A stretch of 13,185 nt of DNA from Sphingobacteriales bacterium (GCA_024640385.1 JAHEFC010000064.1:1-13185); one strand, 5' to 3'. Positions 1-7,164 are shown, counted from the stretch's first letter. Notes: generated from the letters alone by a model not told the origin. A program made the numbers and translations.

Positions 1-92
1 CAGATGATATGAGGATCTATCTCGTACAGGGCCTCACAGAATAATCCTGTATCGTCCAGATCATCATCTACCAATAGAAATTTCCTGGCCAT
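1..92 (-). CDS. Response regulator receiver protein, N-terminal fragment (Rcp/CheY-like)
   Basis: Thirty codons can be read from an ATG at 92-90 to the left window edge, so only the N-terminus is present. It begins MARKFLLVDDDLDDTGLF, which is the first beta strand and acidic pocket (Asp9 to Asp11) of a receiver domain. The DDDLDD pattern followed by an 'EAL.EI.P' helix resembles the small single-domain Rcp1-type regulators often placed after PAS-rich histidine kinases in Bacteroidota (family knowledge, from memory). The phospho-accepting Asp and any output domain lie outside the window. The start is 10 bp after the stop of the histidine kinase, so the two are almost certainly co-transcribed, and this protein is the likely phosphotransfer partner. 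Assignment as a receiver domain is firm; whether it has an output domain cannot be seen. Confidence 0.85.
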   Translation of the reverse strand, partial: MARKFLLVDDDLDDTGLFCEALYEIDPHII

Positions 93-102
93 TGAACTTG
101 TT

Positions 103-2838
103 TTAAATCATATGCCCATATTGGCTCACTGGCAAATAAACAGTGAAACTGGCTCCTTTATTCAGCTCGCCCCATGCTTCGATGGTTCCATTATGCCGTT
201 CCACGATCTTTTTACACAGCGCAAGGCCAAGCCCCGTTCCTTCATACCTGTCTTTAGGATTCAACCGGGAAAAGCTATTGAATATGGTTTCAGCATATTC
301 CAATTCAAACCCTATACCATTATCTTCAATAACCAGCTGTAAAACGGAATTTTCCCTGATTTTAAGTATTTCTGCGGTGATATTTATTTCCGGACGCTGT
401 TCCGGGCGTCGGAATTTCAGCGAATTATTCACCAGGTTGTACAGCAACTGATATATAAGCACCGGTGCTCCCTCTATTACCGGAAGATCATGATAATTAA
501 CAATGGCGCCGGATTGCTGAATGGTTATCTCCAGGTCTGAAAGAATATTATCCAGCACACCATTCAGATCTACTTTTTCAGGCTGCTGCACTGTTGCGTT
601 CAATGACGAATATTGAAGCACACCCTCAACCATGGTTTCCATCCTGTTGGCCGCACCCTCGATCTTTGACAGATAGAGCCTCGCTTTTTCAGACAACGTA
701 GTTTCAGGATCATCCTTTAACCTGGAACCGAATATTTTGATCTTTCTCAGAGGTTCTTTCAGGTCGTGGGAAGCAACATGCGCAAACTGTTGGAGGTCTT
801 CATTGGAACGTTTTAGTTCCCTGGTCCGGAGGGCTACAAGAAGCTCCAGCTTTTCAGCAGATGTTTTCTGCACATCAATATCCGTGAACACTCCTATCCA
901 TTTGAAAACCATGCCTTCCGTATTTCTGATCGGTTCGCCGCTTACAGCATGCCACCGGTATTCACCATTCCGGTTTCTCAGCCTGGCTTCGTCCCTGAAT
1001 GGATTCCTGGATGCGAGACATTCCCTCCACAGGGATCCTATTCTTTCACGATCTTCCGGATGCAGCATTTTTTCAAGAACGTCAGGATCATCCTGCTCAA
1101 GACCGGAATACTCAAACCATCTTCCGGTTTTATATTCGAAATTTCCTTTTTCATCTGCCATCCAAACCAACTGGGGTATTGACTCCGCCAGAAATCTCAG
1201 CTGCTCTTCACTTTGCCTGATCTGCTGTTCCGCTTCTTTCTGCGAGGTGATATCTGTTATGGTCGCAAGTACCATCATTGTTTCACCACGATCGTCAAGA
1301 ACGGGATTGCAGTTGTAAACTATCCACTTCGCTTTTTCTCCATTTTTAAACTCGATACGGAAAATGTCTTCACTGTTTTTGCCGGTTGCAAAAGCTTTTT
1401 TTACAGGGGAAGAACTTTCATCCATTTCATTTCCCAACTGATCAAATACATTGAAATGTCTTTTCCCGATCTTATGCAGTGAAGAAATGTCTTTGTCTGA
1501 CATCAGCTCATCCACCTTGTCCACTTTCAGAAACCACGCTGCTTTATCGTTGGCGAATATGATCTCCTGATTACGGTTCAACAACATGATCCCCGCAGGA
1601 ACATTCCTTACAGTAAGCTCAAGTTGTTCTTTCAATTCCAATAGTTCTTTCTGACTGTTCTTATTGTCAGTAATATCAACGCTGATACCAGTGACCGCTA
1701 TCGGTTCATTTCTTTCATTATACCTGAACTGCCCGATGGATTGGACCCATAAGCTACCACTATCATCGGCCTTTTTGATCCTGTATTGAGCTTCGTACAG
1801 GCTGTGATGGACCCTGGCATGATCAAGGCTGGCGAAAACAGACTTCCTGTCTTCGGCATAAATGAAGTTGTGCCAGTCTTCATACCTGAGATCCGTTTTT
1901 TTACGGTCAAAACCCCATAAGTCTTTATGCTGATCAGACCATTCCAGCGAACCCGTTACAAGGTCGTGATACCATGTACCTGCACGCGCGGAATCTGTGG
2001 CGATCTTAAGGTGAGTGGCAAGTTTTTCATTGGCCTGCTCAATATTCTTCCTGTCAGTGATGTTCTGAATAACAGCGATGGTATGCTTGAAATTCCCTTT
2101 ATTATCAAAAATTGGCGTTGCAGTGACCATTACCCAAACGATGGCTCCGTCTTTTCGTATGTATCTTTTTTCAGAAAAATACTTTTTGTCCACTCCATTG
2201 ATCATGTTCTCGTATCGGGCAAAATCCTCGACCCGGTCTTCAGGATGCGTGATATCTGAAAACCTCGAGTTCAATAATTCCTCGCGGCTATAGCCCGTAA
2301 GTTCACAAAAGGCATCATTGACCCTCAACAGCTTTCCGTTTGCATAAGCCTGGGCCATCCCAACAATGGAGGCTTCGAACATGGCGCGAAACTCAGCTTC
2401 GGATTGACGCAATAAATTCTGGACCTCTTTTTGATGATGAACATCTGTAGCCGTTCCATACCATCGGATCACCAATCCATTTTCATCCTTCTGTGGGAAT
2501 GCCCTGCTGAGGTACCAATGAAACTGTCCGGTTTTAGTAACGATGCGATGCTCCATTTCATAGACCGTACCGGTCAAAACGGCCTTTCGCCATGCCTGCT
2601 CGGTTGGCATAAGATCATCCGGATGCAGAAGCCCCTCCCATTTCCATTGACCATTGGGTAATAGTTCCGCTCCCTGGAACTCACTGATCCTTTCATTATA
2701 GTAGGAAACCGTGCCGTCTGCCTCTGCGATCCATACCAACTGGGGCATGGCATTAGCTAAACCTGCAAAGGGGTCAGCAACTGCATCGGCCAAAAAAATA
2801 CCTGACATTGTAATTGTTGATCGGTAAAAGTTAGCCAT
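103..2838 (-). CDS. Multi-PAS sensor histidine kinase (five PAS-like domains, soluble)
   Basis: A 911-residue kinase that should autophosphorylate on histidine and pass phosphate to the adjacent receiver protein. Five PAS/PAC-like modules lie at about residues 25-138, 145-265, 275-395, 400-535 and 545-660; each ends in a PAC-like strand such as 'TATDVHHQK', 'IQNITDRK', 'SVDITDNK', 'TITDITSQK' and 'FTDIDVQK'. A short coiled coil (660-685) leads to the HisKA H-box SHDLKEPL with His691. The ATPase domain has an N-box NLVNNSLKF (801-809), G1 DNGIGF (839-844) and G2 GTGLGLA (867-873). No membrane segment or signal peptide is seen, so it is probably cytoplasmic. The ATG at 2838-2836 (MANFY) was chosen; a second in-frame Met 10 codons in (MSGIF) is possible because neither has a strong Shine-Dalgarno. 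The ligand is unknown. PAS 1 and PAS 5 share a 'PQLVW' opening. Confidence 0.93.
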   Translation of the reverse strand: MANFYRSTITMSGIFLADAVADPFAGLANAMPQLVWIAEADGTVSYYNERISEFQGAELLPNGQWKWEGLLHPDDLMPTEQAWRKAVLTGTVYEMEHRIVTKTGQFHWYLSRAFPQKDENGLVIRWYGTATDVHHQKEVQNLLRQSEAEFRAMFEASIVGMAQAYANGKLLRVNDAFCELTGYSREELLNSRFSDITHPEDRVEDFARYENMINGVDKKYFSEKRYIRKDGAIVWVMVTATPIFDNKGNFKHTIAVIQNITDRKNIEQANEKLATHLKIATDSARAGTWYHDLVTGSLEWSDQHKDLWGFDRKKTDLRYEDWHNFIYAEDRKSVFASLDHARVHHSLYEAQYRIKKADDSGSLWVQSIGQFRYNERNEPIAVTGISVDITDNKNSQKELLELKEQLELTVRNVPAGIMLLNRNQEIIFANDKAAWFLKVDKVDELMSDKDISSLHKIGKRHFNVFDQLGNEMDESSSPVKKAFATGKNSEDIFRIEFKNGEKAKWIVYNCNPVLDDRGETMMVLATITDITSQKEAEQQIRQSEEQLRFLAESIPQLVWMADEKGNFEYKTGRWFEYSGLEQDDPDVLEKMLHPEDRERIGSLWRECLASRNPFRDEARLRNRNGEYRWHAVSGEPIRNTEGMVFKWIGVFTDIDVQKTSAEKLELLVALRTRELKRSNEDLQQFAHVASHDLKEPLRKIKIFGSRLKDDPETTLSEKARLYLSKIEGAANRMETMVEGVLQYSSLNATVQQPEKVDLNGVLDNILSDLEITIQQSGAIVNYHDLPVIEGAPVLIYQLLYNLVNNSLKFRRPEQRPEINITAEILKIRENSVLQLVIEDNGIGFELEYAETIFNSFSRLNPKDRYEGTGLGLALCKKIVERHNGTIEAWGELNKGASFTVYLPVSQYGHMI

Positions 2839-2870
2839 TTATCAAACGTCCAGGTACAGGCAGACGTCTA

Positions 2871-2878
2871 TAATTTTG
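2871..2878 (+). promoter_or_regulatory. Possible Bacteroidota -7 promoter element (TAATTTTG)
   Basis: TAATTTTG matches the Bacteroidota -7 consensus TAnnTTTG exactly and lies about 100 bp before the glycosyltransferase start, in the right orientation. No TTTG is present at the expected -33 distance, so the match may be chance in AT-rich DNA. Confidence 0.22.
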
Positions 2879-2879
2879 A

Positions 2880-2889
2880 CCGGGCCCGG
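2880..2889. repeat. 10-bp perfect GC palindrome in the divergent promoter region
   Basis: CCGGGCCCGG is a perfect palindrome in otherwise AT-rich intergenic DNA, one base past the TAATTTTG element. Its flanking bases do not extend the symmetry and there is no loop or T-tract, so it is not a terminator. It could be a binding site for a dimeric regulator; that is inference. Confidence 0.35.
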
Positions 2890-2978
2890 ATTTCATATAT
2901 AATATAATTGACATGCCTCCTACTGGTGCTTGAACAAATCATTTTGCCAAACTCCCTGGTCCCAAAAAAACTGGATAT

Positions 2979-3683
2979 TTGAAAATAATTACCCATTTGG
3001 AACATCAGGATCTCTACATTGTCATTCCCGTTTTCAATCACGATGAGCATTTAAAAGAGATCATCGCCACCCTTAAACAGAAGGGCTTCCATAATATCAT
3101 AGTGGTGAATGATGGCTCTGAAAAAAACATTTTCCATCGGATCAGAGAATTCAACGTGCACTACCTGAGTCACAGGCAAAATCTCGGCCAGGGGGCGGCC
3201 TTACAAACAGGTTTTGATTATGCTATTGGATTGAATGCCGGCATAGTGGTCACTTTCGATGCAGACGGGCAGCATGATCCGGACGACCTGCCGCTGGTGA
3301 TCGACCCTGTAATATCAGGTCAGGCTGATATTTGTATCGGTTCCAGGTTTCTCTCCAGCCAGCCAGTAAACATGCCCTTTTCGAAAAAGCTGCTGCTTCA
3401 AATAGCGATATTTTTCAATTTCATATTTACGGGATTAAAACTGACCGATGCCCACAATGGCTTAAGGGCCATGAACAGGAAAGCGCTTAATAAGATCAGG
3501 ATCACCGAAAACAGGATGGCTCATGCAACCGAGATCCTGATCGAGGCAAAAAAAAATCAATTGCGGGTAGAAGAAGTTCCCGTGACCATTCATTATACAG
3601 ACTATTCCATAAAACATGGCCAGTCTTCACGGAACAGTATCAGAATATTCATCGATCTGGTCTTTTATAAACTATTCTCATGA
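2979..3683 (+). CDS. GT2-family glycosyltransferase, polyprenyl-phosphate sugar transferase type
   Basis: A 234-residue GT-A enzyme likely to move a sugar from a nucleotide-sugar donor to a polyprenyl phosphate at the inner membrane (family knowledge). Visible motifs are the first strand YIVIPVFN (13-20), the nucleotide-binding VVNDGS (42-47), the metal-binding DADGQHD (94-100), GSRF (121-124) and DAHNGLRAM (157-165). The last two are typical of the dolichol-phosphate-mannose-synthase branch. There is no C-terminal transmembrane pair as in GtrB-like proteins, so it probably depends on the adjacent membrane protein. The start is TTG at 2979: no ATG or GTG lies between the in-frame stop at 2931-2933 and this codon, and there is no Met for many residues after it. 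The end overlaps the next gene by ATGA, which suggests translational coupling. Sugar and final glycan are not predictable. Confidence 0.88.
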   Translation: MKIITHLEHQDLYIVIPVFNHDEHLKEIIATLKQKGFHNIIVVNDGSEKNIFHRIREFNVHYLSHRQNLGQGAALQTGFDYAIGLNAGIVVTFDADGQHDPDDLPLVIDPVISGQADICIGSRFLSSQPVNMPFSKKLLLQIAIFFNFIFTGLKLTDAHNGLRAMNRKALNKIRITENRMAHATEILIEAKKNQLRVEEVPVTIHYTDYSIKHGQSSRNSIRIFIDLVFYKLFS

Positions 3684-4015
3684 ACGGCATACAACTACTC
3701 CTGCTATTCGGCGTTTCCGCTTTGGGTCTTTACTATGTGACCAGGCTTCGCAAAACGGTCCTGGACCTGGCGATATTGATCCTGCTGCTGTCAGCATCCG
3801 TGATCTTTATCATCTGGCCCGATCTGACCAATGAGATCGCCCATAAACTGGGGGTTGGAAGAGGGGCTGACCTGCTCTACTATATATGCATATTGCTTTT
3901 CAGCTTTGCACTGCTCAAACTGTTCTCCAGAATACGCCGGCTTGAACAGATGTTCACCAAAATGATCAGGGAAGATGCCCTTAAAAACGCTGAACACAAT
4001 GCTATTGATCAGTAA
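3680..4015 (+). CDS. DUF2304 family small membrane protein
   Basis: A 111-residue protein with three predicted membrane helices (about 3-20, 27-47 and 62-82) and a charged C-terminal tail (84-111) rich in Arg, Lys and Glu that should face the cytoplasm and may form a short coiled coil. The motif IAHKLGVGRGADLLYY (53-68) between helices 2 and 3 is the hallmark I associate with DUF2304, a family commonly found next to GT2 glycosyltransferases. The ATG overlaps the TGA of the glycosyltransferase (ATGA), which favours co-translation and a complex. The plausible role is as membrane anchor or lipid-substrate partner for the soluble transferase; this is inference from context. The stop codon falls 7 bp inside the coding end of the convergent TolC-family gene. 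Confidence 0.85.
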   Translation: MNGIQLLLLFGVSALGLYYVTRLRKTVLDLAILILLLSASVIFIIWPDLTNEIAHKLGVGRGADLLYYICILLFSFALLKLFSRIRRLEQMFTKMIREDALKNAEHNAIDQ

Positions 4016-5439
4016 CTCAGCATGCCCTGGAAATAATCAAGGATCCTGGTTCTGAAAATATATTCGTACCTCACCTGTGTAAGGCTCAGCCTGGCCCTGT
4101 CAAGGTTATTTTTGGCAGACAGGTATTCAAATGAATTGATCGCCCCTGTATTGAAGCGGATCTCGTTTGCCCTGAACGATTCCAGGTATTCATTGTATTG
4201 CTCCTGGAATGCAGCATACCTGTTATAACTGGCCAGCATATTGGCATAAGCCTGATCAACCTGTTGCTTAAGATTCAGATCGATCAGTTGCTTTTCCAGT
4301 TCCGCATTCTTTGCCATCACCTTTGCCTGTTCAACCCTGTATTTGGTTCTGAAATTATTGAATAAGGGAATGCTAGCGCCAATCCCGAATGAACTACCCA
4401 CGTTATTCTTCATCTGATCGAAATAAGGGATCTCTTCAGAAGTGAACTGCTGCCTTGGCGAATAAACAAGAGATTTCACATTGTTCACAAGCACATAATT
4501 ATCTGTCAATACATCAGTAACCGCGCCTGGTATATTCCTGTTTGTAGTGCTCGAATAATTTGAAAACAAATTGCCGTACAATCCTATCCTGGGGTAATAG
4601 GCACCTTTCTCCACTTTTACTGCCCTTTTTGCACTTTCCACCCTCAGGCCTCCCGCCTTCACAATGGCAAGCTGCTCTGATGCCTTCCGGTAAATTTCCT
4701 CAGGCGTACCTGCATAAACCTCTGAAGGCATGGGTGCATCATTCCTTTCCAGCGCCAGGTCTTTGTTATAAGGCATGTTCAGCAACTGGCAGAAATTCAT
4801 CTTAGAGATCTCCACGCTGTTTCTTGCATTTACAATGGCCACTTTTTCATTGGCATACTGACCTTTCATATCAGACAGCTGGTACTGGCCTTTCGCACCT
4901 TCCCGGACAAGTACCTCAAGCCTCTCCACCTGATTTTTTGTGACAGTAGCCTGGTTCTCCAAATTCACTAAAATATCCTCGTTACTCAACACCTGCAGAT
5001 AATTCAGGATCACATTCATGGTGAGGGTTTCCTTATTCTGTTGCAGGTCCATTTTTGAAGCCTCGAGAGTAAGGCTATTCTGTTTAATAAGATTTTGGAC
5101 CTGCAGGCCATTGAACAAAACCCACTGGCTGGTCAGCCCGATATTTGAGCCGGTAAGTTGTTGATTTACGTATACATTCAAGAACGGATCAATGTTTCTA
5201 CCGTTATTCCAGCCGTAATTGAAATCACCATTCAGGTTTGGAAGCATATTGGCTTTTGCCTGTTTGCGATTGATATCCGCTGTCTCCACTTTCAGTTCAG
5301 ACTGTTTCACCTGGATATTATTCTTCAGGGCAATATCCACGGCTTCCTGCAGGCTCAGCTTCGTACCTGCTGTCTGCCCCTGAACCCCAGCCATGCAACA
5401 TACCATGGCAACGATCAAAATATATTTAACTCCACTCAT
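4009..5439 (-). CDS. TolC-family outer-membrane efflux protein
   Basis: A 476-residue protein with a Sec signal peptide (about 1-21, cleavage near VQG-QT), expected to trimerise as an outer-membrane channel with a periplasmic alpha-barrel. Two outer-membrane-efflux repeats are visible. The first starts at LSLQEAVDIALKNN (28-41), with a 'QWVLFNGL' strand (105-112) and a long helix (115-215). The second starts around the 'EIYRKASEQLAIV' segment (248-260), with 'SIPLFNNFR' (356-364) and a final long helix ending 'RYEYIFRTRILDYFQG' (457-472). The 'LFNGL' and 'PLFNNFRT' motifs are typical of this family. It is the last gene of the minus-strand series, 9 bp after the ATPase stop. In this context it is the likely exit duct for the upstream ABC parts. 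The cysteine pair in the signal (CC, 14-15) does not form a convincing lipobox. The 3' end overlaps DUF2304 by 7 bp. Confidence 0.92.
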   Translation of the reverse strand: MSGVKYILIVAMVCCMAGVQGQTAGTKLSLQEAVDIALKNNIQVKQSELKVETADINRKQAKANMLPNLNGDFNYGWNNGRNIDPFLNVYVNQQLTGSNIGLTSQWVLFNGLQVQNLIKQNSLTLEASKMDLQQNKETLTMNVILNYLQVLSNEDILVNLENQATVTKNQVERLEVLVREGAKGQYQLSDMKGQYANEKVAIVNARNSVEISKMNFCQLLNMPYNKDLALERNDAPMPSEVYAGTPEEIYRKASEQLAIVKAGGLRVESAKRAVKVEKGAYYPRIGLYGNLFSNYSSTTNRNIPGAVTDVLTDNYVLVNNVKSLVYSPRQQFTSEEIPYFDQMKNNVGSSFGIGASIPLFNNFRTKYRVEQAKVMAKNAELEKQLIDLNLKQQVDQAYANMLASYNRYAAFQEQYNEYLESFRANEIRFNTGAINSFEYLSAKNNLDRARLSLTQVRYEYIFRTRILDYFQGMLSY

Positions 5440-5448
5440 GATCTTACT

Positions 5449-6108
5449 TTAAATAATTGTACCATCCAACAAATCAATGACGCGTGAACCGTAAGCAGCA
5501 TTTTTCTCCGAATGCGTAACCTGCACTATGGTCACTCCGTCGTCGTTAAGTTTCCTGAATAACTGCATGATCTCTTCACCCTGCTTTGAATTCAGGTTAC
5601 CTGTGGGCTCATCGGCCAGTAATAATTTAGGATTTGCGATAAGCGCCCTGGCAATTCCCACCAATTGCTGTTGACCACCAGAAAGCTGCGCGGGAAAAAG
5701 ATCTTTCTTTCCCACAATATTGAACCTGTCCAGCATATCAGCTACCATGGCTTTTCTTTCCGATTGTTTCACATCCTGGTACAACAGCGGTGTTTCAATA
5801 TTTTCAAACACGGTCAGCTCATCAATCAGGTGATAAGCCTGGAATACAAAGCCTACATTTTTCTTATAAAGATTTGACTTCTGCTTTTCTTTGAGCAAAT
5901 GCACCGCTTCACCCATGAAATACTGGTATCCTTCAGAAGGCTCATCCAGCATGCCAAGTATATTCAGGAGCGTAGACTTACCTGAACCGGACGGACCCAT
6001 CACAGAAACAAACTCGCCTTCCCTTATGATCAGATCCACATCACGGAGTACATAGGTTTTATTGGCACCAGTGTTATACCATTTAGATATTCCTTTTAAT
6101 TCGATCAT
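5449..6108 (-). CDS. ABC transporter ATP-binding protein (LolD/MacB-type)
   Basis: A 219-residue cytoplasmic ATPase that should power the FtsX-type permeases of this series. Motifs in order are Walker A GPSGSGKST (38-46), Q-loop Gln90 in VGFVFQ, signature LSGGQ (142-146), Walker B LLLADE (162-167) and H-loop His199 in QVTHS. The length and the 'TYVLRDVDL' and 'GEFVSVMGPSGSGKST' openings fit the LolD/MacB/FtsE branch. Two positions differ from the usual LolD pattern: LSGGQQQ is followed by Leu instead of Arg (149), and the D-loop reads GNLNS instead of GNLDS. From memory such forms occur in related Bacteroidota proteins, so they look like a subfamily trait and not damage. The gene starts 6 bp after the DUF4097 stop and ends 9 bp before the TolC-family start. 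The exported substrate is unknown. Confidence 0.94.
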   Translation of the reverse strand: MIELKGISKWYNTGANKTYVLRDVDLIIREGEFVSVMGPSGSGKSTLLNILGMLDEPSEGYQYFMGEAVHLLKEKQKSNLYKKNVGFVFQAYHLIDELTVFENIETPLLYQDVKQSERKAMVADMLDRFNIVGKKDLFPAQLSGGQQQLVGIARALIANPKLLLADEPTGNLNSKQGEEIMQLFRKLNDDGVTIVQVTHSEKNAAYGSRVIDLLDGTII

Positions 6109-6114
6109 GATCTT

Positions 6115-7137
6115 CTATTTATGAAATGAAAGATTCACCCTGCCGCTGTTGTCTATAGTGACAGGTATACCACCGCCATTCAGTTTTCCATTCAGCTTTC
6201 CCTCCGTCATGCTGCCGGAATAATTGCTGAGGGCCTCAGTATGAATTTTAGAACCCCGTATATCAAGATCGTATCCCTTACCTGAGGGCAATTCAAGTTC
6301 TACATTACCGCCGGAATTATTCAGTTTGACATATTTTCCAACTTCTTCAATAGACACTCTCAAACTGCCTCCACTGGTACCGGCTTTTACAGAGCCGTAG
6401 ATCTTTTCAAGATCCATATTCCCGCCGCTGGTTCCAGTTTGGATCTCACCCCGTAGATCTTCTCCGCTCACATTCCCGCCGCTGGTTGATGCGGTAATGG
6501 TACCGTTCAGGTCTTCAAGACTCAGATTGCCGCCGGATGTTACAAGTTTGATAGTACCCTTGCATTCCTCTGCATCTATATTACCTCCACTGGTCACCAG
6601 CTCAATATTGTCCGATAAACGCTCAGCTGTGATATTGCCTCCGGAAGTTGTACCCTTAATAGTACCTGATGCATCTTTAACCACAAGGTTGCCTCCACTG
6701 GTCACAAAATCCTGTTTGCCCGAAACACCCCTGAGTACAATATTACCTCCACTGGTAGTGAGATCATTGGAAGTAGATTTTGGAACCGTAACAGTAAATG
6801 AAATGGAAAGACCTTTTTTCCAATTGATATTGTTTCGGGCTTTGGCTTGTAACACCAGCAGATCACCCTCAACATCCATTTTCAGGATATAATCTTTTTC
6901 AAGCCTTTCCCTGATCTCCGCTTCAGACAATTTCTGGTTATAGTCTGAAGCCCGGATATAGAGCTTTACAGTGGCTTCGCTCACGTCAGCTCCTTCCACT
7001 GTAATATTACCACCTGCTGTTGATGCCTTAACCCGTTTGACTCCGCCATAATTCTTCACCATAAAGGGTTCCCCCTCCTGTGAAAACACATTCATTGCCA
7101 GAAACAAAGCCAATCCAAAAATTAAAACCTGTTTCAT
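6115..7137 (-). CDS. Secreted DUF4097-type beta-solenoid protein with TSGGN repeats
   Basis: A 340-residue protein with a clear Sec signal peptide (MKQVLIFGLALFLAMNVFSQ, cleavage near 20) and no lipobox or membrane anchor, so it is probably periplasmic or loosely surface-attached. An N-terminal region (about 30-120) starts with 'TAGGNITVEG' and has beta-rich sequence around a charged helix (66-85). From residue 128 there are 18-residue repeats opening with TSGGN at 128, 146, 164, 182, 200, 218 and 236, with TSGGS at 254, then a looser SGGNVELELPSG rung at 275. Such GGN-repeat proteins fall into the DUF4097/GIN-domain group and are expected to fold as a beta helix. The molecular function of that family is not established. 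The ATG at 7137 follows an in-frame stop at 7156-7158. It sits 27 bp after a permease gene and 6 bp before the ATPase gene, so a role linked to the exporter is likely but unproven. Confidence 0.85.
   Translation of the reverse strand: MKQVLIFGLALFLAMNVFSQEGEPFMVKNYGGVKRVKASTAGGNITVEGADVSEATVKLYIRASDYNQKLSEAEIRERLEKDYILKMDVEGDLLVLQAKARNNINWKKGLSISFTVTVPKSTSNDLTTSGGNIVLRGVSGKQDFVTSGGNLVVKDASGTIKGTTSGGNITAERLSDNIELVTSGGNIDAEECKGTIKLVTSGGNLSLEDLNGTITASTSGGNVSGEDLRGEIQTGTSGGNMDLEKIYGSVKAGTSGGSLRVSIEEVGKYVKLNNSGGNVELELPSGKGYDLDIRGSKIHTEALSNYSGSMTEGKLNGKLNGGGIPVTIDNSGRVNLSFHK
6325..6756 (-). repeat. 54-bp coding repeat array (18-residue TSGGN rungs)
   Basis: Eight repeat starts occur exactly 54 bp apart inside the DUF4097 gene, from the codon for Thr128 (6756) to that for Thr254 (6378), followed by one degenerate rung. 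On the plus strand the core reads CCTCCACTGGT at 6746-6756, 6692-6702, 6584-6594 and 6368-6378, CCGCCGCTGGT at 6476-6486 and 6422-6432, and CCGGA-type variants in the other two. The rest of each unit varies strongly, so conservation is at protein level and this is not a recent satellite. Confidence 0.9.
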
Positions 7138-7164
7138 ACTTGCATTTTTTGTTTGTTATAATAG

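Larger units (their letters stand above)
2839..2978. other. Divergent intergenic region
   Basis: This 140-bp gap separates the minus-strand histidine kinase from the plus-strand glycosyltransferase, so it should hold promoters for both directions. It contains an 8-bp palindrome AGACGTCT (2862-2869), a 10-bp GC palindrome (2880-2889), an AT-rich run (about 2892-2908) and a TAATTTTG element (2871-2878). I found no full Bacteroidota -33/-7 pair (TTTG, about 19 bp, TAnnTTTG) on either strand, and no small gene or RNA that I can support. Confidence 0.6.

Noticed and set aside
737..1318. 193-codon plus-strand open frame within the histidine kinase gene
   Set aside because: It is antisense to well-conserved PAS and kinase-coding sequence and its translation shows no recognisable domain; treated as a shadow frame.
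2907..2938. TTGACA-like -35 box on the plus strand (2908-2913)
   Set aside because: No matching -10 TATAAT at about 17 bp, and the sigma-70 consensus of Proteobacteria does not apply well to Bacteroidota.
6103..6112. Palindrome GATCATGATC spanning the ATPase start, with a similar TCATGATCTT at the TolC-family start (5436-5445)
   Set aside because: The same 10-mer palindrome also occurs inside the permease C gene (around 8286-8295), and the shared part is mostly start codon plus common bases, so it is probably chance.
7134..7145. Three-codon mini-ORF (ATG CAA GTA TGA) whose stop overlaps the DUF4097 start
   Set aside because: Very short and easily formed by chance in this AT-rich spacer; nothing else supports translation coupling from it.
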